Shown here: positions 22,145 to 34,439 of the stretch, piece by piece
Layout of the letters: every line of letters begins with the position of its first letter
Position numbering within the stretch: position 1 is the stretch's first letter
Assembly: GCF_023159225.1 (NCBI RefSeq)
Contig: NC_063176.1
Location: forward strand, 7,452,963 to 7,516,962
From: Perognathus longimembris pacificus
Lineage: Eukaryota; Chordata; Mammalia; Rodentia; Heteromyidae
DNA: 64,000 nt
Direction: 5' to 3'
The notes under the pieces: generated by a model
Seen by the model: the letters and a program-made list of their open reading frames with translations, nothing else
Told to the model about the DNA's origin: nothing
Databases searched by the model: none
Position numbers and translations under genes: made by a program

Positions 22145-22279
22145 AGAGAGAAGGAGGTAGAGGGTGAGTAAGAAAGAGAACGAGGGGGAGAGAGGGAGGA
22201 AGGAAGGAGGGGGACAAAGGGATAGAGCTCCTTTACCTATTGGTGCTTTACGTTTTTTTTTTTTTTTTTTTTTTTTTTT
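22145..22279. repeat. Purine-rich run and an isolated T27 tract
   Basis: A GGGAGAGAGGGAGGAAGG-type purine stretch (22145-22215) is followed by 27 consecutive T residues (22253-22279). The T run looks like a retroposon A-tail in reverse, but no SINE or L1 sequence follows it and I see no flanking duplication. Confidence 0.8.
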
Positions 22280-23332
22280 CTTCTTAGGCTTAGTTTTTCC
22301 ATTTGGCCATGGGTAATAACTTCCTACCTTCAAATCCTGCCATGAACTTAGATTACTTAAGATCATTACTGTCCTTTTGAAGCTCACTTTTAACCTTTTT
22401 AGGGTAGATGGAGAACAATCTTTAGTCAAGATTCATTCAGACATGTACCTATGGTGAAATACTTTTCAAGACCTGACAATTGCCTTGCAAATGTAACGTC
22501 TCTCCAATCCAGTTGATAGGAATGTGAACTATTCCCATCTGTATGGGGGATTTTATTTGATTACTTCTATTAATTGACATTTTACTCCCAGATTCCATGG
22601 AATATTCTGAGCAGTACTTAATGAATACAGCAGATCTAGGGAATTCTTTCTCTTCTTATTACCCTGTCATTCAAATTCTAGTGGCCATGGCCTCATTGAA
22701 TTCCTTCTACTACCTTTTCTCTTCCCTAAAATTTGAAGCCTCTGTATGCCATTTTGGTGCTCCTGATCAAGAGCTTTCAAATCAAATACTCAGCTTAGGA
22801 AGTTCTCAGATGTACATAAATAGTTATCCACCAGTGGGAAATCAGTCTTTTGTTGCCAACATCCTGTCCAGTCTTTGAATCTGTGTTTTGTTCATTTGTT
22901 TTGATGAAGGGAAATTTCTACAGGAGTCAATTTTGCTTCTGTGGAAGAACTTTGATCTGGCAGTGCCATAAGCATCTAAATGTTATTGTTTCCTCTACTA
23001 CTGCTGACAGAAAAAGTTCTCTGAACATAGTAGCTTCATTTTTTAATTTTTTTTCTACAACTTAATGTGCCAGAAATGTGAGAAATATGCGTTGACAATT
23101 GTAGATTGGGGATTCTTGAATAATTTCAGTTAGATGCCACAAATTTTTCAATAGATAGAATGTCTTTTGTGTCTCCTTTGTGTAACCTGCCGTTAATGCT
23201 GGTTGAGAGTGGTGGGTGAGGCTCTGTAGGAAGACCATCATCTTCAGTTATCTGTGGTTTCTTTGGCCACTGTGGTTATTATGAGTACAAGCACAATGGA
23301 TTTGTATGACTTGGATTTGGAAGTCATCGATT
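22280..23332. other. Unassigned DNA upstream of an LTR
   Basis: Two adjacent plus-strand frames (22597-22878 and 22850-23065) have no recognisable domain. Because a probable LTR follows, internal retroviral remnants are conceivable, but I see no gag, protease, polymerase or envelope motif. Confidence 0.4.
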
Positions 23333-23834
23333 TGAAATAAGGATACTGGATCTGAGTAACGCCATCTTGGAATCTCATAGAAGATGGAGACTTTCTGAGA
23401 ACTGTGGAGGTGATGGAGGACATGCTTCGGATCCCAAATATGTCATGAATTGTTGGGCTCCAGGAACGTCATGCTTCCCTGAGATAATTGGGGTCCAGAT
23501 GGCCCCTGCTTATCCCCCTGGATGTTGGCTTTGCCTGCATAGAACACTTTTATTAGGAATAAACATCCTCATCTAGCTTGCTTTTTCTTATGTATAGCAC
23601 TTTTGTTGGGCTTGGGTGCCCCACCCTACACATGGTTTTCATCTTTTAAAACTCTGTTCAAGCTTTGTTCTGGGCTGCAGGTCATTGAGATAGAAGTCCA
23701 GCTGCAGATGCCGGCTATCAAATAATGACTCCCAACTCGACCTTTGAAAATGTGGCTTCCCTGTTTTCTCCTACAACAGATTAACTTGTAACACACTCAA
23801 CTGTTCAGGAGACACAAGCTGATCCAAATTCGGC
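23333..23834 (+). mobile_element. Probable solo LTR of an endogenous retrovirus
   Basis: About 500 bases with LTR-like features. A 5' TG lies near 23333, followed by GAGTAACGCCATCTTGGAAT, a theme common in gammaretrovirus-type LTRs. AATAAA at 23558-23563 serves as a polyadenylation signal, and a possible CA end falls near 23834. A second LTR, primer-binding site and viral genes were not found. Boundaries are approximate because no 4-6 base TSD was confirmed. Such LTRs carry promoter and polyadenylation signals and may act as regulatory elements. Confidence 0.5.
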
Positions 23835-26175
23835 AGAAGGGGTTCCCTTCTGTGTAAAAAGTTAGTTATTAAAACTTGTCCCACTACTATTAAATATATT
23901 CCTGCTTGGAATATATAGAGTTGCGTTTTTCTGACTAAACCCTAAGTCAGAAATTACTTAACAGAATTCAAACAGGCAGGATTGGTTTAACAAAATAGGT
24001 GGCAGGTAGCAATTGAAGAGGCATTAGCCACAGGACTGGAGGGCACTGTTTTTCTGTTGGTAATGTCTGGCAAAATTGTCACTTGCTGTATCTTGGAAGG
24101 CAGATCCTTCTGGTGAAAGTTTAAATGAGAACAACAGTGTGTTGGCCACTATTTGGAGAGCATTTAGTCAAGTGTTACAAGAAAGAGTTTAGCACAAGTA
24201 AGAATTGACTGGTTCTGAAGCAGAGATCAAAGGTAATAAAGTCCAGAGCTCAAGTGAGTTATAAGACTAGAAAAGCTGACTCTCCAATCCAGCTACTAAA
24301 TTGTGAAAGGTCCTAAGTAACCAATAACTGGTAAGAGTCTTCAATGTAAGACAGAAAATTAACTGTATGCTAATTATCAGTGTAAGATTTTTTTTTTTAG
24401 TGCAATTTACTGTTTCAGAAGGCCTCCATGACATTATAGCTTAGGGTGGAGGGCAAGAAGCAAATGAGATAGCACATTTTTAGGCTCAATCTTGGAAACA
24501 ACTTTGTACTTAGTTACCTGGAACAGGGGACTAACTTGAGATGGATGGAAAGGAGCCAAAAGCACAAAAAGAAAGAAAAAAAACCCACAAAACAATTGCA
24601 GTAACCAAGATAAGCAAAAAAAGGTCCATGAAGCAAATGTAGTACATAATTGCTTACCTCCTAAGGAAGACAGATAATTCTCCTATTTAGCTGAAATCTA
24701 ATATTGAATAATAAAAAATAATTTACAATAAGATGCTCAGGGAATCATTTGTCCTTAATATAATTAAGGTCAGGATATTTCCCCATTCTCAGAGATGGAT
24801 CCTTTGTAATGTCTCTTTAGCAGGATTTCATTGTTTCCCTGAGCAGTGTCTATTCTCTATGGTCCATCTCTTCTGTATGATCTATTTCTGTCTTTGCCAT
24901 CAGGGGATTTTCTGGAGTCTTCTCCTTCTGGTTCATCATGGGTGTGCTAGAAGTGGAAATGATGGCTTTTTGGTTCCTAAGATGACGCATCTGACTGTTG
25001 GCCAGCATCATGCCTCCTTGTACTATCTGTACCTGGAGGCGGATGTAGCAAAGGGAACATATTTACATTACCTAGTGTTTATTATTTACCTGAAATTTCA
25101 ATTTACCTGAGCTGAGTGCCATATGGTTTTACTCTGTATGCTGACAACTTTATTTTAGACAAGGCCTTTATTGGTCATCAGTGGCAAAGCCAAGGCTCCC
25201 CAGACTCACCGCTTCATCTCTCCCTTGAGGCTTTCCTCTAAGATAGAATGAGCTAGAGATTTTACAAGAAAGCATGGCAATATTCATTCAGAAACTGAAA
25301 GGCAGATGAAGATAGGCTCCTGAAAAACATTGAACTACAACACAGAATGACAACAACCCAAAAAGAGAGAAGGGAAGACAGGAATAGAGAATGCTAGAGA
25401 TCTAGAAGACACACCTACAGAACCAGCAGCAGAGGAACCATGGTCAAGAAAGATCAGCGCAGGTCAAAAAGCTCGTTTAGAAAAGTGGTATGTTAAATAT
25501 CTCACTATTTATGAGGCGCTCATTTCCCCCCGTGAAGTACAAATCATTAGGAGCTAAAGTTGAAATACTTAAAATGCAGATAAATGAGTTTGCATTGAGT
25601 CAAAGACAATTCTGTGAGAAGATTGAGGAATAATTGCAGAGCGCAAGAGCGCATGTAAAGATGAGTAACTTAGCAACAGCAGAAGGCCTGTGACACATTT
25701 AGAAAATAATTGGCAATATTGGTTGCTTGTAGGGAGACCCTCGAATTTAGATTGCTGGAGAAAGATTTTTTTAAAGAAGTTATTTGGTGGCTTTTGTGCT
25801 AATAAGACTTGGAAAGAGCTATGTGTCTGGACTGGGTGAGCTTGTAGTCTCTAAATTGTCTGTATAGTCTTTCTGGTGACAATCTCAATGTTCTCATTTT
25901 ATACCAGAAAAAGGTACAGACTTCTTGTTGGCCATGGTGTTTTTCAGAAACTTAGCAGGTAGCAGAGCTGTAAAAAGCCTAACAGTAAACTAAACAAAGA
26001 AAATACTCTGCTTTCCTCTTTCCATTTATAAACTGTGGTGGAAGACAGATTCATCTCCAATTTGTCTGTAAGCTTCAGTGCTGCAGTTTGCATTTAACTA
26101 CAGTAAAGAATTAGTGAAACCAAGCTGGAAGTGTGTACGTGTGCTACCAGGAACTTCCACGTGGGCCTAAACCAA
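23835..26175. other. Unassigned unique DNA
   Basis: The longest frame (24733-25110, plus, 125 codons) is hydrophobic and Cys/His-rich without a family match that I know, and has no good initiation or splice context. No named repeat is seen. The segment is a possible place for diverged repeats. Confidence 0.4.
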
Positions 26176-26177
26176 CC

Positions 26178-26446
26178 TTCCTTCCTTCCTTCCTTCCTCC
26201 CTTCCTTCCTCTCTCCCTCCCTTCCTCCCTCCCTCCCTCCCTCTCTTCCTTCCTCCCTCCCTCCCTCCCTCCCTCCCTCCCTCCCTCCCTCCCTCCCTCC
26301 CTCCCTTCCTTCCTTCCTTCCTTCCTTCCTTCCTTCCTTCCTTCCTTCCTTCCTTCCTTCCTTCCTTCCCTCCCCCCTCCCTTTCTCTCTCTCTTCCTTT
26401 CTTTCCTTCTTTTCTTCCTCCCTCTCTCCTTCCTTTCTCTCATTTA
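26178..26446. repeat. Large (CCTT)/(CCCT) pyrimidine tract
   Basis: About 270 bases of nearly pure pyrimidine, with CCTT blocks flanking CCCT blocks. It gives poly-Pro/Ser/Leu frames on plus and Lys/Arg/Glu/Gly frames on minus, none of them genes. It ends about 30 bases before the 3' side of a reverse B1-like remnant (26478), so it may derive from that element's tail. It could form an intramolecular triplex. Confidence 0.96.
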
Positions 26447-26477
26447 TTTACTTAATTATTTTTTGGTGACAGCTTGT

Positions 26478-26566
26478 TGCTATACATAGACTGGTTTCGA
26501 AAGGATCCTTGAGCACCTACCTGCTGTGTGTTGGAATGACATAGATGTACCACCACGCTTGGCTCA
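26478..26566 (-). mobile_element. Diverged B1 remnant
   Basis: CTATACATAGACTGGTTTCGAAAGG, CACCTACCTGCTG and GATGTACCACCACGCTTGGCT match a reverse B1 ('tagcccaggctggcctcgaa ... cacctgcct ... gcgccaccacgcccggct'). Confidence 0.65.
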
Positions 26567-27044
26567 ATTGCCAATTTGTTCTGCAGATGCCACAGAAGCA
26601 ATGGCCACGGGACACGGCTCATGTCTCTGAGAATCTGCGAGGAGCTAAGGAACACCACTGCACTGGAGACTTCATATTGCGATTTCTTACATTTGCTCAA
26701 TCTTAATGTGAAAAAGGCACCAACAATTTTTATCACAGTATTACTGGAGTGTAATTGTGGCACAACAAACTACCTAAGATGCTACTTTTTCTTGGCTGGT
26801 CTTGAATGCGTGACTTGACCTACTTGTTAGAATCACAGTGATGTTGCAAGTCATTTGGGGACCCGGCCAACATTTTCTCTGCTTTCTCTTTTTAGCTCCC
26901 ATCTTGTAAATCGGTTTCACCAGTTATTCAATACTACATTGTTCATTCTTTTGGCTTGTTTTGTGGATGATTTTGCTTTTTGCATTTGTTCCCTCCAGCA
27001 TAGTGCTGAAATGTGTAGTACAGTAGGGCTGTGATATGTTTTCT
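26567..27044. other. Unassigned DNA
   Basis: Open frames on both strands (26452-26763 minus, 26576-26818 plus) have no domains. A faint reverse B1-like word (CTTGGCTGGTCTTGAATGCGTGAC) lies near 26789-26812. Confidence 0.4.
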
Positions 27045-27460
27045 AGACAGAATTTCACTCAGCCGTTAGATCAAACGCTTTGTGCTGAGGGCTCAGTGGT
27101 AATGAACCATCACGATGGAGTGCGGAAGGCTGCTCCAGGAACTGCAAAAGTAATATTTATAGATGAAACTAAAGAAGAAAAGAAAACAAAACAAAAACAA
27201 CAACGAAGAAAAAGCAAACCTCTTGTTTCAGAAATGGAGGGACAACGGTTGAACAAATGCATCAATGGTACTCACTGGACACTATGCTGAAAAGCAACTC
27301 TACAACTGTGGGTGTGGATGGGAGGGAAAACTAGGAGAGAGCAAGGGAAGGCTGACATTGTCCACAAAGAAATGTACTTTTCACCTGACTTGTGTAACTG
27401 TAAAATCTGCATATCACCTTTACAATAAAAATTTAAAATAAAAAAATGAAAGAACCAAAA
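27045..27460 (+). mobile_element. L1 3' end (sense)
   Basis: GAATTTCACTCAGCCGTTAGA recalls the end of L1 ORF2. It is followed by the 3' UTR: GGACAACGGTTGAACAAATG, ACTATGCTGAAAAGC, CTACAACTGTGGGTGTGG, a purine-rich stretch, AAGAAATGTACTTTTCACC and ATCACCTTTACAATAAAA, then an A-rich tail. The plus frame 27036-27290 is this fragment and not a gene. Confidence 0.7.
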
Positions 27461-27584
27461 TATAGGTAGGACTAGATATTCAGATGTATGAAAACTCATT
27501 TAGAAAAACATTGATGGGTAGCTTTGTTGGGCAACTGAAAATCAAGAAATTTAAATGATGCTATTCATCTCCAGAATAGCCTTT

Positions 27585-27715
27585 TTTTAAAAATTACTAT
27601 CATCTTTAAGTAACTGTACAAAGGGATTTCAGGTCAACTTGTCAATTTATGGGTACAATGCATTTTGGTTGATGTCACCCTTCCCGCTCCCCTCCTTGGC
27701 TAATGCTGACTGACT
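27585..27715 (-). mobile_element. L1 3'-end fragment (older)
   Basis: ATCATCTTTAAGTAACTGTACAAAGG, ATGCATTTTGGTTGATGTCACCC, then CCCGCTCCCCTCC. This is the reverse L1 3' UTR, as at 39505 and 49215. Confidence 0.55.
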
Positions 27716-28262
27716 TGCATATTTTAAGAGGTAACATCGTGGGAAAATATAAACTTAATGGGTGTTCTCCAGATGAAGAGGTTACAGGAGACTTTTTAGA
27801 ATACCTGTTAATGGCTAAATGGGAAAAGGTGATACAAAGGAACGCATTTTCAGTGCTGATGTGACTGGCTTGTTTTATAAGGCCACCAGTAAATGACTCT
27901 AGAGGTTCTCAGGAAGCTAAATATGTATTTCCTAGGAAAAATAAAAGGTTTATTATTTTCTAATGCAATATTTACACAAACTTTATAGGGGGTAACTGCT
28001 GTGAATAATGAGAATTGACTGTATATTTAAAGCATATGAACGAATCTATGTCTAATGAGTATTGATCACCACGACTTGGTCACTTTCACAGTAATGGAGG
28101 AAGTTTCCGTCTCTTCCTTTGCTGTTCCTCCCTCCACTTTATTTCTCACACCATCCCTGTTTTCTAAATCTATAAATTTCTTTCCTTATGTTAATATTCT
28201 AAATAACTGAATTGCTATTATTGTACAGTCTAGCTCTTGATTTAACATAATAATTTTTCTTT
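27716..28262. other. Unassigned AT-rich DNA
   Basis: No gene, RNA or confident repeat. Confidence 0.45.
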
Positions 28263-28266
28263 TTCT

Positions 28267-28498
28267 TTTTGCTGGTCCTGGGGCCTGAACTCAGGGCCTG
28301 CGTACTGTAACTGAGCTATTTTTGCTCAAGGCTATTGCTTTACCACTTGAGCCACAGTTCCACCTCTGGCTTTTTTTGGTAATTAACTGAAGATGAGACT
28401 CTCAGGGACTTTCTTGCTAGGGCTGGCTTTCAACCTTAACTCGCAAGTCTCGGATTCCTGAATAGTTCAGATTATAGGCATGAGCCACCAGTGCCCAG
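28267..28498 (-). mobile_element. B1/ID-like chimeric SINE
   Basis: The reverse ID-like unit (GCTGGTCCTGGGGCCTGAAC ... CCACTTGAGCCACAG) is joined to a reverse B1 (CTTGCTAGGGCTGGCTTTCA ... GATTATAGGCATGAGCCACC). Confidence 0.87.
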
Positions 28499-28652
28499 AA
28501 ATTTAGCCTGATAATTTTTTCCATATTGTACAAAGGAATCATTCTTTTTTATTGCTAGCCACTGCTCCCTAGAATGGACAAAGCTATACAGCTATACTTC
28601 TACCCAGAGCCATTTAATATTGACTTAAAGGTTGTTGTTGTAATTCTTTTGC

Positions 28653-28657
<5 letters not shown>

Positions 28658-28692
<35 letters not shown>

Positions 28693-28765
28693 CCCAGAGC
28701 TGAGGACCGAACTTGGGGCTTGCGCTCACCAGGCAGGTGGTCTTCCTCTGAACTAAATCCCGAGC
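28658..28765 (-). mobile_element. Classical rodent ID SINE with (TA)n in its tail
   Basis: The reverse complement reads GAGCTCGGGATTTAGTTCAG ... GTTCGGTCCTCAGCTCTGGG, the tRNA-Ala-derived ID core with its GGTTCGGTCC-like B box. A T run and a (TA)11 run (28658-28679) stand where the A-tail belongs. A perfect 16-base TSD, TCTTTTGCTATTATAT, occurs at 28645-28660 and 28766-28781. It is a single monomer, unlike the dimers elsewhere. Confidence 0.92.
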
Positions 28766-28781
28766 TCTTTTGCTATTATAT

Positions 28782-29559
28782 TGTGGGAACCCTAGAACTC
28801 AGTGGGGACTGCAACTAAGGGTGATTTGACTGATGTTTGAATGATGCCACTGGAAAAACACTGGTTGCATGTGTGAACTTTGACTGACAGTAATCTCATC
28901 AAATGAGAAGAGAATTTTGTGTATTTACTTATCTAAGAGATTCTTGGTATCCTAGATCTGTTACAGAAACAGCTTACACTGTTACTTCTCCATATCTTAT
29001 TATCTATCTCTTGTAATGTGCCTTTTTATTTATTTTCCTGTAAATCCCCAGGCCTATCTGAATTTATAAAGCAGATTGAACTTTAATTTAACTCTGCTTT
29101 TGTTTACTCCTTCCTCACCTCATGGTGGTCGTGGGTTATTATTGATTTAATATGTAAGATACAAAATAGGAGGTATCACTGAGTGTATACTTCTTCACGT
29201 GTAGCCCTGGAATCCCCTGATTGGACCTGGCAATAATTAAAATGTGCATCGCCATTTTTTTTTGACATTTTTTGTTGCATTTTTATTTTCCTACAAATAC
29301 AGTAAGTTACATAAGATATTCATATTACCTAGCATATGTCAAACATTATTTTTAAAGCTGAATGATAAGGATAAAGTATTTGGAGGATATTGCCAATGTT
29401 TTTAAGAAGCTTGAGCCAAATTTAAAACTGGCTTTGAGACATTTAAGGTCTGCTATTTCCACAGTTGCCTATTCAAATTTGTGCAAGAATTGTGGACTTA
29501 TCTGTTTGTTTCCTCTGGTTTAGTAGCTAGAAGCAGAATGGCTAAGACTGAAGTAGTAG
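28782..29559. other. Unassigned AT-rich DNA
   Basis: No recognisable gene or repeat. Confidence 0.45.
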
Positions 29560-29685
29560 TTGATAGTTTGCATTTTAATCAACTACTACATTGTTTTTCA
29601 CAGCAGTGGCATTGTTTTTTATGCCTACTAGTGAAATAGGCGGTTCCAGTTTTCCTCATTATTGCTAACACTTTGTGTTTTTACT
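29560..29685 (-). mobile_element. Old L1 ORF2 fragment
   Basis: TTTTTCACAGCAGTGGCATTG, ATGCCTACTAGTGAAATAGGCGGTTCC and CATTATTGCTAACACTTTGTG match the reverse of L1 ORF2 ('ttccacagtggctgtacc ... cccaccaacagtgt ... gggttcc ... gccaacacttg'). Confidence 0.5.
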
Positions 29686-31225
29686 TGCATATCATCTTTA
29701 TATTCTTACCTACAAAAATCCCTACACAACAAGAATGATAACAAAGACCATGTGTGTTAACTCACTTATTTTCAGTGTTGCATATGAAGCAAAATGTCCT
29801 TAACATGACAGATCTTAAGTTTTCTTTCTTTTTCTTTTTTTAAACAAACAAGTCTGGCATTGTTTCTGCACTGGGCCACAGGAAGTTTTATTGAATTTCC
29901 TGTTCGTGAATCTATGAATTCTGAAAGTAACGAATGTAAAACATGATACATAAAATGGAAAGAAAAAAAATGATGAAATTCGCCTTGAAACTTCTGCAAC
30001 TTGGAAAGATTTTGTATCTAACTGAAAAACAAAAACCTTAGAGATCCATCAAGGGTCATACTTCCAGTTGCCTGTTGTGGAAACTAATGCCTGAAGTGAT
30101 TTTTTTTTCCTCTGTGGTGATTGAAGTCAGAAGCAGAGGATTGCCTAGAATCAGACAAGGGATTCTGATGGCAAGGCAGTTTTTGAAGATAGCTGTTATT
30201 TCACCTGTCATGGCTGCTGGGTTCTATCTCTTCAGTTGCCATGGTGCTGGCCTGTCTTGGTATGACTGATTGTCCTTTGTTCTACTGCCTGTCTTCTGAA
30301 TAATACAATAAGTACACCACTGAGTGTTTTTTAATTGATATTTTAGTACTTTTATCACTTTTAAAAATGATTTTACATCATGCATGATCATGCAATAGAA
30401 AGTTTGGAATGACTTCCGTGATTAGGCACTTTTTGTACATCTCCACATGCCTACCATCTGTGATACTAGTTATAAGAAATGATCGGTAGGGTTGTGGTGG
30501 GCGTGATTGGTTGGTAGCCACAGGGGAACTCTAGTTTGAATGCTATCTCCCTCTTCCCGCTCAGTCTGACAAGTTTCCCTCCTCATGTTCTGTGCACATA
30601 AGAAGTGATGAATGACTGTTGCTATTAATGTGCGGGGAGGTTTCTGTCGTTAACTAAGATGAAAAGTCATGGATACTTTCAGATCTGCTGCTGCCTGGGC
30701 AAGCATGGAACATGTATTAGATGCTCTGTGAAAGTCACCTCATCGTGATATTTCATTACAGCTGTGGCTCCTTCTATACAGTTGTGTAAGATGTTCCCTT
30801 TACTTCTTGCCGAGCAACAAATGCATTGTGTGTAATTCTATTTCATGTTTCTCTCCTACCCTCAACTACTATCTCTTCAGTGGTGCTTGGCTTTTTCTTT
30901 CCATATATTCAGAATCTAACATAATACATGCTATTTTACAGATACTTTACTTGTTAATCTTAAATAAAATGTCTGAAAAATACCAAGAATACTTTCCATA
31001 AAGTTGGATTTACTTGCATATTTTGCCTAAATACGGATATGATAAGTCACTGTATAGAGTAAATGGGAACTTGAAACAGGTAAAAATCATAAAGTGAGAT
31101 TCTTTTCTCCACAAATATCCTGCACACCTATAAAGCTTCTTTCTTTAGACTCTAGAGTAGGCCATGAGTAATTTTCAAGGATTTTTGAGAATTGTCACTT
31201 ATGCACAGCAAAAATTCCTGGTATG
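29686..31225. other. Unassigned DNA
   Basis: No exon-like frame with recognisable domains and no confident repeat. A few CpG-containing words (GGTGGGCGTGATTGG near 30497) stand out only weakly. Confidence 0.45.
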
Positions 31226-31239
31226 AGAGTACTACTTTA

Positions 31240-31437
31240 GGGGCAGGGGTTGTGGCTTAGCGGTAGAGTGTTTGCTTAGCATTCATGAAGCCCTGCTGGA
31301 TTCCGTTCCTCAGCACCACATAAACAGAAAAAGCCAGAAGTGGCGCTGTACCTCAAGTGGCAGAGTGCTAGCCTTGAGCAAAAAGAAGCCAGGGACAGTG
31401 CTCATCCTGAGTCCAAGCCCCAGGACTGGCAAAAAAC
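31240..31437 (+). mobile_element. ID/ID-like dimer SINE (older subtype)
   Basis: The first monomer reads GTTGTGGCTTAGCGGTAGAG with GCATTCATGAAGCCCTG, closer to a generic ID than to the CCTCGGATACACGAGG subtype. The second monomer is complete. The TSD AGAGTACTACTTTA (31226-31239) reappears as AGAGTACTATTTTA (31438-31451), with one mismatch. Confidence 0.92.
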
Positions 31438-31959
31438 AGAGTACTATTTTAGTATCAAACAATAAAATAAATTATACCAAATATTTTGAATAGATTGGTC
31501 TTGACTTGCAGTAGAGAGGGATGAACATGTCTACTTGAGTAAGTTGTCCATTTCTTCCTCTTACTCCTTTTTTCACTCCTGTAGAACTGGAATACGAAAA
31601 TGTAAAAAACAAAAACAAAAACAAAGCTGATTAAAATATATCCAATGTTTAGGTGCTCAACTTCAACATGAAATATTTCTCCCTTGATAGAACTTAATTA
31701 TTTGTTTTGAGATGCCTATAGTCTTCCTTGGAAACTATTCCTGCTGTCTGTTTGGAGTTATTATTTCCTCAGCTTCCTCAATCTCTTGTGTCTTTCTACT
31801 GAGGAGAAATGCTGAAAACATGTCACAAAGGGACAGTTTCCTCATACTTGAGCACATGGGGACAATGAAAAAACATTCCTCCACTTTTTTGATCAGAGGC
31901 ATTATAGTCTGTGTTCCCAGTAGGGTCATTTCTAGATAGTTTTACCTGTATAAATCAGG

Positions 31960-31986
31960 GATCTCCTGAGAAACAAAAACAACAGG

Positions 31987-32038
<52 letters not shown>

Positions 32039-32495
32039 GTCATCTATTTATCATCTGTCACCTAATTTTTGTATATATTAGTAATTCACACAATTATGGA
32101 GGTTGAGAAGTTCTGGGACTTGTAGTCAGTAAGCTGGCATTTCAGAAAAGACGACAGAGAATTCCTAGTACTAGTGAAAGGTCCAAGAATCAGTCAGTAC
32201 TATAAGTCCTGGTGAAAAAACAACAGACTACAGATTTATGACTCAAGAATAGGTGAAGTTCCAGTTTTAATCTGAAGTAGGAAAAGACCTTTGTCTCGTT
32301 TAACAGTTATAAAGAGTTTTGTAGGAGCAGAATCCTTTTGGTTTCGTTCAAGTTTATCACCTGTTGGATAAGACCGATCCTCATTATGGAGGATAAGCAG
32401 TTTATTTCAGTAAATTTGTATGTGAATTTCATTCAGAAATGTCCTCAGATACACTCATAATAATGACTAACGAAATAAGTGGGCATCTGCTAGTT
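31960..32495 (+). repeat. Ancient eutherian interspersed repeat
   Basis: GATCTCCTGAGAAACAAAAAC, CAATTATGGAGGTTGAGAAG, CAGTAAGCTGG, then CTCATTATGGAGGATAAGCAG and GTGGGCATCTGC follow the order of an old repeat common in mammalian genomes ('agagaaacagaacc ... attatggaggctgagaag ... ctgcaagctgg ... gggagggcaatctgctttac ... atctgggcatcc'). I cannot name the family safely. A TATC repeat has expanded inside it. Confidence 0.5.
31988..32038. repeat. (TATC)n microsatellite
   Basis: About 12 perfect ATCT units within the ancient repeat. Confidence 0.95.
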
Positions 32496-34439
32496 TACTC
32501 AAAATGATGTGTAAATTTAATCCTCATGTTGGTGATGTGTTTTAATTGAATGCATAAATTTTTTTAAAATTCTGACTTTTTTATATAATTCCAAGCTTCA
32601 GGGAATATATTTTGAGGAACAAAATGATTTCTTTTTATTATTTCTTCACTTGACATAGAATGAAGGTGAAATATGTACCACGTCTACCTGTCTAAATAAG
32701 AACAATGCCACAAAACTTGGATACTTTTTTTTTAAACAAAACAGCTTCTCTTCCAGCTCCTTAAATTCAGTTCTTTCATTTTCTTGAGGTTCTGTTGAGA
32801 TTCAGGCCATAGGATTTTGGTTGTCTTCTGTAACATGTGAACTATGCCTCCAAATGTTTCTGTTAAATAAAGAATGAACCCTAGTTCCTTAGAACATGTG
32901 TGTGGTGTATAACATTCACAAATATGGATGGGATTTGTGTATGCAAACACTGGATTTGTATATATTATACGCAAATGTTTGTAGTTCACCTAAAATAAAA
33001 CATATTGAGGGTTAAAAATACATTTAATTTTACTATTTAAGTATTCTGTTCTTAGGTAGACAGTAAATCCATGGAATGTCATTGCTTTTTCTAAACTACA
33101 TGTTTATCCTACATGAGTATATACATAAACATACTATATATATATTTGTGACATGTATACAAAGTGATATAATTATAGACATAATGCAATGATGTAATTA
33201 TATCTACAAATAAAATGACAATGACAACTATAGCAAAAATGTGTGACTTGGACAATGTCATATTTTATGAGGACCTACCTCAGTTTTGAAGTTTTACAGA
33301 CCTGCTTTACCACCCAGGACGTATTGGCATGCAATTGGTCTCCTAGTTGCATCTATTGACACACGATCAGTCTAGACACAACATGGGAATGGAATTGTGC
33401 CATTTCTACATAGATAGTAACTACATTGATGATGCAGAGTTTACTTGGTAGACCACGTATATCTTCAAGAAAACCATTAAGTTGAAAACAAACACTAACT
33501 GAAAACTAATTTTTGCACCCAGAATGACTCCTCGTCCCAATTGTGAATCTTGTAGAGCTTTTTATAGTGTAGCTTTAGCTAGCTAAGAAGTTTGATGAAA
33601 TCCTATGTGGAACGTTTGAGAGGTCTTACTGGAGAGGGCTTACTGGAAGCAGAATTTTGTCTGTTAAATGTGAGGAACAGATACAAGTTCTACTACAGCT
33701 AAACGGATGCCAAATTATAACGATTGGAATCATGTCCAGTTTTCTTAAGTTCTTAAGAATCCTAATAAAGTAGCAATGGCAGCAAACTTGTACATGATTC
33801 TGGTGTGTAGAGACCTATCTCCATCTCCCATAGCAATGGAGAATATCTACTTGACTTCCTGTGACGTGGTAGACTGGTAGTAGCCCGACAAGTAGTAGCC
33901 CTCATATCTGAGCCACTGTATTGCCATGGAAATAAGGTATCCGCTCAGGCTCCAGTATTCCGAGCTCACATTCTCCACCATTATGAAAGTCCAAATGTTG
34001 GTGGCACCTGCAAGAAGATTTCAAATCATGATCTAAATAAAGCAGGAGTGAAAAATATTGAAAATGAAGTTTCTCCCATTGCTTGGGATAGAGATGGATA
34101 TTTAAGTTAACTCTCCCCTTTTCAGGTAAGACGAACTTGGTCGGAAATGTAGACAAGACATTTCAAACTATCTTTCCATGTTTCTTTTATAGTTCACAAC
34201 TTTGGTTTAAAAGGTAATTAAGATTTCTCTGTGTTTGGAAACCTCATGTCATCCAAATTTGGGCAGTTGGTTGTGAGTTCACTTACGACACAGAAAACAC
34301 AACAACTTTGCATACAAATGGAGTGACGTGCTGTCCAATGCACATATGCATTGTGTTATGTGTAAATTAAGTGAAGCACAGGCTACCTCCTCAAATATTT
34401 GCCAATTCTTTGTGGTGAAACACTTCAATATGCTTTCCT
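32496..34439. other. Unassigned DNA
   Basis: Two minus-strand frames (32732-32989, 33902-34156) show no recognisable domain. The 33780-34050 part is comparatively balanced in base composition and retains some CpG, but I recognise no family. Confidence 0.4.

Noticed and set aside
22597..23065. Two adjacent frames before the probable LTR considered as retroviral remnants
   Set aside because: No retroviral motif (protease, polymerase or envelope) is recognisable in either.
24733..25110. A 125-codon hydrophobic Cys/His-rich frame
   Set aside because: No recognisable family or spaced metal-binding motif, and no splice or initiation context. Not strong enough to call an exon.
26131..26489. Pro/Leu/Ser-rich frames on plus and Lys/Arg/Gly-rich frame on minus
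   Set aside because: Artefact of the 270-base pyrimidine tract.
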